DNA from: Methanoregulaceae archaeon
Lineage (GTDB): Bacteria; Armatimonadota; Fimbriimonadia; Fimbriimonadales; Fimbriimonadaceae
NCBI GenBank assembly: GCA_020850325.1
Contig: JADZEW010000016.1
Span: 1 to 64,000, forward strand
DNA: 64,000 nucleotides
Direction of reading: 5' to 3'
Shown here one piece after another: positions 31,790 to 40,354 of the stretch (positions are counted from its first letter, which is position 1; each line of letters opens with the position of its first letter). The notes below the pieces were generated by a model. The model saw nothing but the letters and a program-made list of their open reading frames with translations, made no database searches and was not told the origin of the DNA. Both the position numbers and the translations under genes were made by a program.

Positions 31790-32082
31790 TCTTCGCCGTG
31801 GCGGAGCGAGCGATCGAACAGGAAGGGGCCAAAGGGCATGACGGAGGCGACCCCGCCCATCACCACCCGGCCAAACGTCCAGCGATAATGCCTCCACGCG
31901 ATAGCGAGGACGGCCAGATAGAGAATCCACAGGAAACCGTGGGCGGTGCCGATGATGGTGACGGCCAGCGGCTGCCCGGCCAGGTACTTCAGCGGCATCG
32001 CGATACCCAAAAGCAGCAGAAAAGACGTCCCTTCCAAAAAGCCAACCGAACGGAGCCGCGCGAGCGGCGAATCCCACTTCAT
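31786..32082 (-). CDS. DUF3817 small membrane protein
   Basis: 98 residues with three hydrophobic segments (about 15-32, 40-60, 68-90). LRSVGFLEGTSFLLLLGIAM, PLAVTIIGTAHGFLWILY and the histidine in TAHGFLW match the DUF3817 family of unknown function, often near transport or lipid genes. Overlaps the stop of the thioesterase gene by 4 bases. Confidence 0.85.
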   Translation of the reverse strand: MKWDSPLARLRSVGFLEGTSFLLLLGIAMPLKYLAGQPLAVTIIGTAHGFLWILYLAVLAIAWRHYRWTFGRVVMGGVASVMPFGPFLFDRSLRHGED

Positions 32083-32227
32083 TCAGTAGATGATTATGAT
32101 GGAGTCCTGGGGTTCGATACTGGTCGAATCCCCCAGTTCATCGCGTGCAATCTTGACCATTCACGACTTTGGCGGCAGACGGATGCTGGAGTTCGTCGTA
32201 TTCTAGGGTGGGCCGAACGACGATCGA

Positions 32228-33112
32228 ATGGGAACGCCGATAACTGCAACGACGCCGTGGGCAACTGCGGAGGATTGGGAAGCGTGCCGCGCCCTGCATC
32301 GCAGGTTTGGCACCACGTACTACTTCTCAACTCGGTTGTTTCCGCGTGCTGTTCGGCCGCGGGTGCATGCGCTGTATGGCTTCGTACGGGTTCCCGACGA
32401 GTGGGTTGACCACGCCTCGCCGCTGCGGGCAAACGCCGCCGAGAAGCTGGCGGCTTATCGCCGTGAGACGATCGAGGGCTTCCGGGGCCAACGCCCCAAT
32501 GAACCCGTGTTGCGCGCCTTTCTCGATGTAGCTCGCGAGTGCGGGATGACCCCATCCGAGCCGTTACTCTTTCTCGATGCGATGGAGAGCGACCTGACGG
32601 TCACGCGGTATCGCACTTATGCCGACTTGGAGAGATACATGCGGGGCAGCGCGAGCGCGGTGGGTTTGATGCTGTGCGACATCATGGGCGTCCAGCGGAC
32701 CGCAGCCATCACGGAGGGCGCCATGGCGTTAGGCGAGGCCATGCAACTGACCAACTTCCTTCGCGACGTCGGCGAGGATTTGGGTCGAGGGCGTATCTAT
32801 CTGCCTCTCGAGGACATGGATCGGTTTGGCGTCACGGTGGAGGATCTCATCAACCGCCGTAAGTCTCCCGAGTTCATCGAGCTGATGGACTTTGAGATCC
32901 GTCGGGCCAGGAAGCTCTACGAGGTCGCTGACCGTTCGATTCCTGAGTTGCCGCGAGCCATGCAACGCCCAGTTCGGTTATCGAGAGTGCTCTACAGCCG
33001 CATACTCAACCGCATCGAGTCGTCGGGCTACGATGTCTTCCATCACCGTGCGCGTACGTCCTCGACTGAGAAGCTCACCGCCGCAGTTGGCGTGCTGATT
33101 TCCCGAAAGTAG
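32228..33112 (+). CDS. Phytoene/squalene synthase family protein
   Basis: 294 residues, head-to-head prenyl synthase (trans-isoprenyl diphosphate) fold. Both Mg-binding Asp motifs are present: DEWVD (about 58-62) and DVGEDLGRGRIYLP (about 179-192), with LTNFLRDVGED. It would condense two geranylgeranyl or farnesyl diphosphates to phytoene or (pre)squalene. No desaturase, cyclase or other carotenoid/hopanoid gene adjoins, so the product is unassigned. It is followed by a hairpin that belongs to the opposite-strand lipoprotein. Confidence 0.9.
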   Translation: MGTPITATTPWATAEDWEACRALHRRFGTTYYFSTRLFPRAVRPRVHALYGFVRVPDEWVDHASPLRANAAEKLAAYRRETIEGFRGQRPNEPVLRAFLDVARECGMTPSEPLLFLDAMESDLTVTRYRTYADLERYMRGSASAVGLMLCDIMGVQRTAAITEGAMALGEAMQLTNFLRDVGEDLGRGRIYLPLEDMDRFGVTVEDLINRRKSPEFIELMDFEIRRARKLYEVADRSIPELPRAMQRPVRLSRVLYSRILNRIESSGYDVFHHRARTSSTEKLTAAVGVLISRK

Positions 33113-33116
33113 GCAC

Positions 33117-33153
33117 AAAAAAAGGGAAGTCCAAGGCAAGCCTTGGACTTCCC
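33117..33153 (-). terminator. Intrinsic terminator of the small lipoprotein gene
   Basis: Perfect 13-bp stem GGGAAGTCCAAGG / CCTTGGACTTCCC with loop CAAG. On the minus strand it is followed by seven T (33123-33117), a textbook intrinsic terminator. It begins 17 bases after the stop codon of the 42-residue lipoprotein. Confidence 0.9.
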
Positions 33154-33169
33154 GTTGTCTCAAGCGAAC

Positions 33170-33298
33170 TTACTCGCCTTCGGTCTTGGGAGCTTCCGTG
33201 GTAGCAGCGCCCTCTTCGGCCTTCTCACCACCACCGCAACCGGACATAACGACGCTAACTGCCGTCAAAGCGAGCAGAATCGCGAAAACCTTCTTCAT
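33170..33298 (-). CDS. 42-residue predicted lipoprotein
   Basis: A complete small gene on the minus strand: MKKVFAILLALTAVSVVMSG then C at residue 21, followed by GGGEKAEEGAATTEAPKTEG-E and TAA. The signal peptide is clear; the lipobox VMSGC has Met at -3, slightly unusual. The mature peptide is only about 22 residues, Gly/Glu/Thr-rich. The gene has the best ribosome binding site in the window (AGGAGGTG, 9 bases before ATG) and a textbook terminator, so it is probably strongly expressed. It resembles the small entericidin-like or Lpp-type lipoproteins only in design, not in sequence. Confidence 0.85.
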   Translation of the reverse strand: MKKVFAILLALTAVSVVMSGCGGGEKAEEGAATTEAPKTEGE

Positions 33299-33465
33299 AT
33301 GTTCACACCTCCTAACTGTTGAACGCGGTTAAATCCGCATCCGCCTTTTATACCCGGTCGCAGTGCGTATTGCAACCCCGCCGGCTTACCCTTGAGACGC
33401 AAGACCGGGCCAATGGGTTGCAGGGGCGCGGCAAAATTGTGTGCAGGTCACTCACAATCTAACTC

Positions 33466-34650
33466 GTGGATGCCGCTCTCATCCGAAATTTAGACGCCAA
33501 CTACGTGCTGGGCACCTACCGACGACAGGCACCGCTCTTCGTTCGCGGCGAGGGCGTGTGGATGTTCGACAGCGACGGAAATCGTTATCTTGACCTGCTG
33601 GCTGGCATTGCCGTGGATCAACTCGGACATGCCCACCCGGCGATGATCGAGACCATCGAGCGCCAGGCGCGAACTCTGCTGCACACCTCGAACATCTTGC
33701 TAACCGCTCCGCAAGCCCAACTCGCGGGCAAGCTCCATGAAGTGATGGGCTGCGACCGGTCGTTCTTTGCCAACTGCGGGGCTACCGCCATCGAAGCAGC
33801 GCTCAAGATCGCAAAGAAGCGCGGACAGCCGGACCGCACGGAGATCGTCTGCCTAGAGCGGAGCTTCCACGGACGAACCCTCGGCGCCCTCAGCGCGACC
33901 ATGCAGCCGAAGTATCAGGATCAGTTTCGTCCGCTCGTACCGGGATTCATCAAGGTGCCAGCGAATGACGAGGCCGCGCTGGATGCCGCCGTGTCCGAGC
34001 GTACGGCCGCGGTGATCGTGGAGCCTATCCAAGGTGAAGGCGGGCTTACGGTCATCACTGAGACCTTCCTGCGTGCCGTTCGCGCCAAAACGCAGGACGT
34101 GGGGGCGCTCATGATCGTTGACGAAGTCCAAACGGGCGTGGGCCGAACCGGCCATTGGCTGGCTATCCAGCGGTTCGGCATCCAGCCGGACATTGTTGCT
34201 CTTGCGAAGGGTCTGGGTTCGGGGGTGCCGATCGGGGCGTGCCTGACTTACGGTGATGCGAGCCATGTCCTTGAGCCCGGCGATCATGGCAGCACGTACG
34301 GAGGAAACCCATTCGTGTGCTCGGTGGCGCTGACCGTGCTTAAGACCATCGAGCGGGAGGGGCTCATGGAGAATGCCCGCGAGCGCGGGCGGCAACTCGC
34401 CGACGGCCTTCGCCGTATCGGCGGGCCGATCGTTGAGGTCCGGGGCGAGGGCCTCATGCGGGGTGCTGTTCTGGATCGTCCGATCGCTCGTGACCTCGTG
34501 CGATGGGGAATGGGTAAGGGCATCATCCTGAACGCGACCGACGATAATACGCTGCGCTTCGTTCCGCCGCTCATCATCGAAGCTAAGCACATCGATCTCG
34601 CTCTCGATCTTATCGACACGGGTTTGAGGGAACTCGCACAGGCGGCTTGA
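33466..34650 (+). CDS. argD: Acetylornithine/succinylornithine-type aminotransferase
   Basis: 394 residues from GTG, class III PLP aminotransferase. PLP contacts are visible: FFANCGATAIEAALKIAKK (about 100-118), FHGRTLGALSAT, VDEVQTGVGRTG (Asp219) and the Schiff-base lysine in ALAKGLGSGVPIGACL (K248). Length and the ArgD-like C-terminus (GLMRGAVLD, FVPPLII) favour acetylornithine transaminase of arginine synthesis. No other arg genes adjoin. A CACAAT box 7 bases before the start may be its -10. Confidence 0.88.
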   Translation: MDAALIRNLDANYVLGTYRRQAPLFVRGEGVWMFDSDGNRYLDLLAGIAVDQLGHAHPAMIETIERQARTLLHTSNILLTAPQAQLAGKLHEVMGCDRSFFANCGATAIEAALKIAKKRGQPDRTEIVCLERSFHGRTLGALSATMQPKYQDQFRPLVPGFIKVPANDEAALDAAVSERTAAVIVEPIQGEGGLTVITETFLRAVRAKTQDVGALMIVDEVQTGVGRTGHWLAIQRFGIQPDIVALAKGLGSGVPIGACLTYGDASHVLEPGDHGSTYGGNPFVCSVALTVLKTIEREGLMENARERGRQLADGLRRIGGPIVEVRGEGLMRGAVLDRPIARDLVRWGMGKGIILNATDDNTLRFVPPLIIEAKHIDLALDLIDTGLRELAQAA

Positions 34651-34708
34651 GGTTCTTTCGAACGTGACCGGAAGCAAAGCACCTCGGCCCCGCGCCAAAA
34701 TCAATCCT

Positions 34709-35563
34709 ATGCGACTTGCATCCCTTGCCCTTACCGGACTCGCCGTGCTGAGTCTCATGGTGGGTTGCGCCAAGCCCGATTCGGGCGTTGGCGGTCAGCC
34801 CGCGCCCAAGGTGTACAAGAGCGTCGTTAGCTTGTCGCCTAGTTCGTCAGAGATTGCGGGGATCGTCTTCTTGCGTGAGTTCCGTGGACGCTCTGAGAGC
34901 TGCGATCAGCCGGGCCACGTGAAGGAAGCTCCGGTCGTGATGAAGGGCCTGAAGCCTGATTACGAGAAAATCGTCGCTATCAAGCCGGACTGCGTGGTCT
35001 ATGATCCTGACCTCTTCCAGCAGTCGGACATTGACAAGTTCAAGGAACTGGGGATCGACACCTTCCCGCTGGGGAAAGGCGATACCGTGGACGAGTTCAT
35101 CGACATGATCTACGAGTTCTCGAAGTTCACTCAAGCCGAGACGCTCGGCTCGGAATATGTCGACAAGATCGTACGCGAGCGGTCCACCGCCTTGGCGTCT
35201 GCGCCGACTCCCCCGGTCTCGGTCGCGATGCTGATGTCGAGCAACGGGGCCGAGCACATGATCAGCGGCACCGAGAGCTTCATTGCCGACGTTATTCGCT
35301 CTGGTGGCGGCAAGCCGGTGGGCCCCTCTGGGCGTCTCTTCATGACCATGAATGCTGAGTCATTCATGGCGATGGACCCGGACATCGTCATTGTTGCGGG
35401 TGCGCCCGACGGTTTCTTGAACGACCCTCGCTTTAAGAATATGTCGGCAGTCAAGCGGAAGACGGTTTACGGAACCAACCCCTCGGTGGCGTTGCGCAAG
35501 GGTGCGTTCGTGGAGCGGTTTATCAAGCGAGTCAGCGAACTCGTACAAAACTTCAAGCGTTAG
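34709..35563 (+). CDS. ABC transporter substrate-binding lipoprotein (BtuF-like)
   Basis: 284 residues from ATG 34709; the frame extends upstream but without a signal peptide. The lipobox MVGC (Cys20) is followed by a helical-backbone metal/cobalamin/siderophore binding protein fold: VYKSVVSLSPSSSEIAGIVF, LKPDYEKIVAIKPDCVVYDP and FKELGIDTFPLG. Such proteins deliver cobalamin, haem or siderophores to BtuCD-type permeases; no permease or ATPase is adjacent. mtnP starts 16 bases downstream, so cotranscription is likely and a link to cobalamin/methionine metabolism is conceivable (inference). Confidence 0.85.
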   Translation: MRLASLALTGLAVLSLMVGCAKPDSGVGGQPAPKVYKSVVSLSPSSSEIAGIVFLREFRGRSESCDQPGHVKEAPVVMKGLKPDYEKIVAIKPDCVVYDPDLFQQSDIDKFKELGIDTFPLGKGDTVDEFIDMIYEFSKFTQAETLGSEYVDKIVRERSTALASAPTPPVSVAMLMSSNGAEHMISGTESFIADVIRSGGGKPVGPSGRLFMTMNAESFMAMDPDIVIVAGAPDGFLNDPRFKNMSAVKRKTVYGTNPSVALRKGAFVERFIKRVSELVQNFKR

Positions 35564-35579
35564 AAACGAGGAAATCTGG

Positions 35580-36425
35580 ATGAGTAAAGCGGAAATTGGC
35601 GTGTTCGGTGGTTCGGGCTTTTACAGCCTCTTGAATGATGTTCGTGAGGTCAAGGTGGATACGCCCTATGGCCCCCCCAGCGACAGTTTAATGCTGGCGA
35701 CGGTCAATGGACGCAAGGTCGCCTTCTTGCCCCGCCACGGACGGAACCACACGCTTCCGCCGCACAAGATTAACTTCCGGGCCAACGTGTGGGCCATGCG
35801 CTCGCTCGGAGTTCAGGCGATCATCAGCCCTTGTGCTGCGGGGTCGCTTCAGCCGCACGTCAAGCCGGGCGATTTCGTCGTGTGCGACCAGTTCGTCGAT
35901 CGCACGAATGGCCGCGCCGACACGTTCTTCGATGGCCCCATCGTCACCCACATCTCGCCTGCGGATACCTACAGCAAGGAACTCCGTCAACTGGCCGTCG
36001 ATTCAATCCGACAGCACGGCATCAAGTGCCACGACGGCGGCACCGTCGTCGTCATCCAGGGCCCCAGATTTAGCACCAAGAGCGAAAGCAAGTGGTTCCA
36101 CGACGCCGGCTGGGAAGTTATCAACATGACCCAGTATCCCGAGGCGTACCTCTGCCGTGAGCTCGGGATGGCGGTGGTCAACATCTCGCTGATCACCGAT
36201 TACGACAGCGGCGTGTTCACAGGAACCGAAGCGGTCAATGCCCACGACGTGCTTGAAGTGTTCACCAAGAACGCGGAACGGATCAAGTCTGTGGTCCTCG
36301 ACCTCATCGGGAAGATGCCCGCTGACCTATCGACCCTCGGCGCCCGCCAGGGCCTCGAGTTCAGCCGTGGCGACGGCCATGCCCAGAGCCCGGATGACAT
36401 CCGGCTCTTTGAGGTCCTCGATTAG
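35580..36425 (+). CDS. mtnP: S-methyl-5'-thioadenosine phosphorylase
   Basis: 281 residues from ATG 35580 with GAGGAAA upstream (the frame extends back into the previous gene). Purine nucleoside phosphorylase family 2: GVFGGSGFYSLL, LPRHGRNHTLPPHKINFRAN (phosphate and substrate), NMTQYPEAYLCRELGMAVVN and ITDYDSG. It phosphorolyses methylthioadenosine in the methionine salvage pathway. The TAG stop is immediately followed by the ATG of the next gene. Human-type MTAP signature residues are conserved; adenosine phosphorylase is the alternative. Confidence 0.93.
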   Translation: MSKAEIGVFGGSGFYSLLNDVREVKVDTPYGPPSDSLMLATVNGRKVAFLPRHGRNHTLPPHKINFRANVWAMRSLGVQAIISPCAAGSLQPHVKPGDFVVCDQFVDRTNGRADTFFDGPIVTHISPADTYSKELRQLAVDSIRQHGIKCHDGGTVVVIQGPRFSTKSESKWFHDAGWEVINMTQYPEAYLCRELGMAVVNISLITDYDSGVFTGTEAVNAHDVLEVFTKNAERIKSVVLDLIGKMPADLSTLGARQGLEFSRGDGHAQSPDDIRLFEVLD

Positions 36426-39086
36426 ATGAGCGCGCTGATCACGACGCTCTTTGCCCTCGCGATCAGCGCCCAAGCTCCCGCGCTTCGCCCGGTGACTCTG
36501 GGTGAGCGCATTATCACACCGAAGCTTCCCACGTGGACGGCCCTAGAGACTCCCGCCACGAGTGGCGATGCTTACATTTTTCCGAGTGCGAGAGGCAATC
36601 ACGTCGCCCCCATGAAGGGCACCACGTGGGCAGAACTGGCCACCGACGCCGGGGTTGCGGACGAAGGGGCCACGATTTGGCCGACGCAGATCTTCATCAT
36701 CGACCGCACCGATCACTTCGGGCTTCGCGGTCTTTGGCGGCAACGCCGAGGTGACTTCTTCACCGACGACTTGCGCGCGATCGAGCAAGAGACCGCCCTC
36801 TTCGTAAACATGGTCCGCATTGCGACCAAGGGCAAAGTTCGAATCGCGCCGACTTGGACACTCGATGAGGATGTCCAGTTCGGTGGCGACGATGACCTCG
36901 TCGGGCCGGAGATGCTACGGTCGCTGTTGACCCCGTTGTTGCCGAACGGCCACCGATCCGTCCTCGTGTTGCACCCCGCTTTCCTCGATCGCGAGGTTCT
37001 CGGCGAGGTCGACGGCACGCCGTTCGCTTCGATCGCCTTCTATCGCCACGCCGATGCGGCCCGACCGGGACAAGTTGCTCGGGCGATGTTCAATGCCTGG
37101 GCCGCGACCCTGCCCTACCACCTGCGCGAAGCGGGTTGGATGGTGCCCGACAGCCTGTACTGGCCCCTTCCTGCGCCCGCTTGGGGGGCTCCCGCGCCGA
37201 TCGCCGATCTCTCGTTGGTGCCTGGAGAACTCTTCGCTCCTTCAGCGGCCAAGGGATTCGCGGATCGGCTTCCGCCCTTGCGGACCGAGGCGCAGCCTTG
37301 GGAGACCGTCCGCGACGATCCGTGGTCGCAACTTCCTCGTTGGAAGGCGGACCCGATGCCGAACTTGCCCCCAGGTGCGGTTCCGGGCATTATCCAACTC
37401 GTCAATACGTCGTTGGTTCCGCCTACGCTGGCGGATTGGATGGCCAAGCACTCGCCCGGTCGAGCCACCGGAACCGTCGAACTCGCCGGACGCACTTACA
37501 TTGTTTTTCAGGAACGGCACCGAGACCTTGAGGTCACCCCGGGACGTTCGAATCTTGATCCTGAGGTTCGCGACGCGCAGAGTCTGACGTTCAGTCCTGG
37601 ACAGGGTGAGAGACTCCCGGTCAGTGGATGGTTCGAGGTGAAGACGGTGGGCGATCCGGATCGTGGGTCGGTCGCCGAAGTCCGAGAACTCTCCGTCCGC
37701 CGGTCGGGCTGGATTCGCATGCTGGGCGCAGTGGATGCCGCGAAGACGCCGTTCCTAGAGTTCTGGCTCAAACCGCGCGCTACGGTGTGGCCGCTCGATG
37801 TCTGGCTCGATACGGGCGATTCGCAGGGTGTCACCTTCCGAATGTTTGGCGGTACGCCCGCTGAACTTGATTTGGGCACGGTCCCAAACTCGCTCAAACT
37901 CCGTGAGGAGCCAGCATGGCAGCGAGTTGTGATCGAGATCGGCAAAGCCACCACCCGGCCGATCCGGGCGATTTACCTGCGCGTGCCACCGAGTGCGCTC
38001 CTCGACCAGATGCCGCGCACGGCGCCTCCCGCGCTGCTCATGGACGACTTCGAAGTCCGCGAGACAGCCACCGCATCGGTGACCGAGATCGCCGCGCCCG
38101 CGAAACCGATCACACCAGCGGCAGATTCAACTCTGCCGGAGGATCGAGCGCGGTTCATCGCCATGGCCTCTCGCGACCAAGCCGCAGTGATAGCCAAGCT
38201 GCTTGAAGATCCGAACGACCTCGTGAGGCAGAACGCGCTCGCATTCTTCATTCAAACCAAGCAGATCCCTCCCGCCATCGAGCCGCTGGTTCCGCTGGCG
38301 AGCCACTTCAACTCTCGCACCGCCAAAATGGCGAGCGAACTTCTCGCTCAGAGCGGTTCGCGGGTTGCGACAGACGGATTGCGCCGTGCGATCCAGTTTG
38401 GGATTGGTGACTTCACGAAGGGCATGGCGGCCAACGCGATGCCGCGGATCGATGACCGAAAGATCTTGGGCGAGATGACGCTGCTGCTCAACGTAAAGAG
38501 CCCAGCGGGTCGTGCCGCCGCAGTGCGGGGTCTCTCTCGCCAGAGCTTCCCAGAGGCTGACCTGATCCTCATGAGTTTCCTCAATGACACCGATCCCCGG
38601 GTGCGTTACGAGGTCGTGCGGACCCTACGGCTGGAACAAGATTCGGTGTTGAGTCGGTTGCAGACGGTCGCCCAAATGGATCTTAGCGAGAGCGTGCGCG
38701 CGCTTGCCAACGCCCGGCTCCTGGGGACGAAGATCGGAACCAGGGTTTGGCCCGTAGCGGCCAAGGACCTGAGTCGATGGGTTCGCATTTTGACGTTGCG
38801 CCAGGCTCCGCCCTCTCCGGCGCAGCGCAGTCTGGCTCTCGCCGCCGTGGCAGATGAAGATCCGCTCGTCGCTGTCGCCGGACTTGAGGCGATGATGGCG
38901 ACGGCGAAAGCCGATCCGCCTACGGGATTAGACGTCAAGAGTCGGGACCCGAGGGTCTGGACCGCATGGTTTAGGCTTGCGATCGAGGCTAATCTGGCGG
39001 TTCCCGCCGATGCGGTGTCGCAGGCGGAGTCGAGCCGTTTTGAAGAACTTGCCGCCCTGGCCAGAAAGTTGAAGGGGCGTTCGTGA
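36426..39086 (+). CDS. Large secreted protein with HEAT-like C-terminal repeats
   Basis: 886 residues. A signal peptide (LITTLFALAISAQA) ends near residue 16. Residues 20-590 show no domain I recognise; a segment near 380-560 (VSGWFEVKTV, LEFWLKPR, MDDFEVRET) has the look of a carbohydrate-binding or beta-sandwich module. Residues 600-860 are helical repeats (RARFIAMASRDQAAVIAKLL, DPRVRYEVVRTLRLEQD, DEDPLVAVAGLEAMMA), typical of HEAT-like scaffolds. It starts at the mtnP stop (zero gap) but is probably functionally linked to the secreted proteins and proteases that follow. Function unknown. Confidence 0.75.
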   Translation: MSALITTLFALAISAQAPALRPVTLGERIITPKLPTWTALETPATSGDAYIFPSARGNHVAPMKGTTWAELATDAGVADEGATIWPTQIFIIDRTDHFGLRGLWRQRRGDFFTDDLRAIEQETALFVNMVRIATKGKVRIAPTWTLDEDVQFGGDDDLVGPEMLRSLLTPLLPNGHRSVLVLHPAFLDREVLGEVDGTPFASIAFYRHADAARPGQVARAMFNAWAATLPYHLREAGWMVPDSLYWPLPAPAWGAPAPIADLSLVPGELFAPSAAKGFADRLPPLRTEAQPWETVRDDPWSQLPRWKADPMPNLPPGAVPGIIQLVNTSLVPPTLADWMAKHSPGRATGTVELAGRTYIVFQERHRDLEVTPGRSNLDPEVRDAQSLTFSPGQGERLPVSGWFEVKTVGDPDRGSVAEVRELSVRRSGWIRMLGAVDAAKTPFLEFWLKPRATVWPLDVWLDTGDSQGVTFRMFGGTPAELDLGTVPNSLKLREEPAWQRVVIEIGKATTRPIRAIYLRVPPSALLDQMPRTAPPALLMDDFEVRETATASVTEIAAPAKPITPAADSTLPEDRARFIAMASRDQAAVIAKLLEDPNDLVRQNALAFFIQTKQIPPAIEPLVPLASHFNSRTAKMASELLAQSGSRVATDGLRRAIQFGIGDFTKGMAANAMPRIDDRKILGEMTLLLNVKSPAGRAAAVRGLSRQSFPEADLILMSFLNDTDPRVRYEVVRTLRLEQDSVLSRLQTVAQMDLSESVRALANARLLGTKIGTRVWPVAAKDLSRWVRILTLRQAPPSPAQRSLALAAVADEDPLVAVAGLEAMMATAKADPPTGLDVKSRDPRVWTAWFRLAIEANLAVPADAVSQAESSRFEELAALARKLKGRS

Positions 39087-39124
39087 CACCTCCGGATTTT
39101 CGCGGCGTAAGATAGAGACATAGC

Positions 39125-40354
39125 ATGAAGACCAAGAATCACTGGATTGCCACCTCGATCGTGGTGGGCGGGGCGCTTTCAGCAACCCTCGGAATGGTCG
39201 TACGCGATCGGATGGACTTGCCGATCGTCGAAAGGGTCGCCTTCGGCGACGCAGGCCCACTGGTTGCATCGCGGGACAACAGCCAGGATTTGACCGAGAT
39301 TCCCGAGCGCGAGTACTTCGAGCAAATGTCGGAGTTGCTCAAGCGCGAGTATGTGGACCCGATCACCGATGACCAGAAACTGATTGCGGGGTCGGTTCGC
39401 GGCATGGTGAGCAGCCTCGAAGATCCGCGGTCGCTTTTCATGGATGCCGAGTCGTTCACGGTCTTTCAGAATGCCCGGCAAGGGAAGTACGAGGGAATCG
39501 GTGCCGACTTCAAGCTGATCATGCCGGCCAAGGCTGCCAATGCGACCGAGAACGTCTTCTCTCGTGTACCCAGACTCGCCATCGCCGCCATCGCCCCCGG
39601 CGGGCCTGCTGCCCAATCGGGCCTCAAACCCGGCGATGTCGTCGACTCCGTCGATGGGCATTGGGTCGTGAACAACGACTTGCTCGACGAGTTTCGTGCG
39701 CTGCAAAAAAAGGTGCTCGCGAAAGAAGCCCCGGCCGACGAACTCACCAAGATGCGCGAAGAACTTCGTAAGCGCATGGAGCGCAGCATGATGCCCATGC
39801 GGGCGCGCGAGCGGCTTGTGACAGGTGATAGTGGCAACGTCGACATCGTGGTTACGCGCCAAGGCAAGCCAGTCGAGGTCAAGCTCGCTAAGTCCACGAC
39901 GAGCGTCGAAGCGGTCCGTGTGGAAGACGGCACGTTTATCGTCCACCTTCAAGCGGGCGTTGGACCCGCACTGGCCGAGCGGTTGCCCAAGAGTGGCCAA
40001 GTCAAGCTCGACTTGCGCAACAACGCCTTTGCTGACAGCGCAACGCTGAACGAAGCGCTGAAGGCGCTCGCGCCCAGCGGGACCTATGGAGTGCTCGCCA
40101 ATGAGCGAGGCAAAACAACGCCGATCTCGGTGACCGAGGGGCGAGCCGACAAGCTCACCTACACGATCATCGTCGATCGATCGACGTCCGGTGCTGCGGA
40201 GATTTTGGCGCTGGCGCTCGCCGAGAAGGGTCTGGCTAAGTTGGAAGGCGGATCGGTCGCCGGAGATCCGTCGCTCACCGAGGTGGTCAAACTACCGGAT
40301 GGCAGCGGGTTCACCCTGCACCGGGGCTCCTACCGATCGGAGGTGAAGAAGTGA
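39125..40354 (+). CDS. S41-like PDZ protein lacking catalytic residues (pseudoprotease)
   Basis: 409 residues. An N-terminal anchor (about 8-26), an N-terminal helical domain with YFEQMSELLKREYVDP, a PDZ domain (about 115-260; AAIAPGGPAAQSGLKPGDVV) with an inserted coiled-coil-like charged helix (about 195-230), and a C-terminal S41 core. At the nucleophile site, where S41 enzymes have S-A-S-A-S-E-I, this protein reads STSGAAEIL; the Lys motif (S-x-G-K-x-x-x-Q in its neighbour) is replaced by VAGDPSLTEVV, and the D-V-R-G-N-P-G-G block is LDLRNNAF. It is therefore probably inactive. The next gene, an intact S41 protease, overlaps it by 4 bases (GTGA). Confidence 0.82.
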   Translation: MKTKNHWIATSIVVGGALSATLGMVVRDRMDLPIVERVAFGDAGPLVASRDNSQDLTEIPEREYFEQMSELLKREYVDPITDDQKLIAGSVRGMVSSLEDPRSLFMDAESFTVFQNARQGKYEGIGADFKLIMPAKAANATENVFSRVPRLAIAAIAPGGPAAQSGLKPGDVVDSVDGHWVVNNDLLDEFRALQKKVLAKEAPADELTKMREELRKRMERSMMPMRARERLVTGDSGNVDIVVTRQGKPVEVKLAKSTTSVEAVRVEDGTFIVHLQAGVGPALAERLPKSGQVKLDLRNNAFADSATLNEALKALAPSGTYGVLANERGKTTPISVTEGRADKLTYTIIVDRSTSGAAEILALALAEKGLAKLEGGSVAGDPSLTEVVKLPDGSGFTLHRGSYRSEVKK

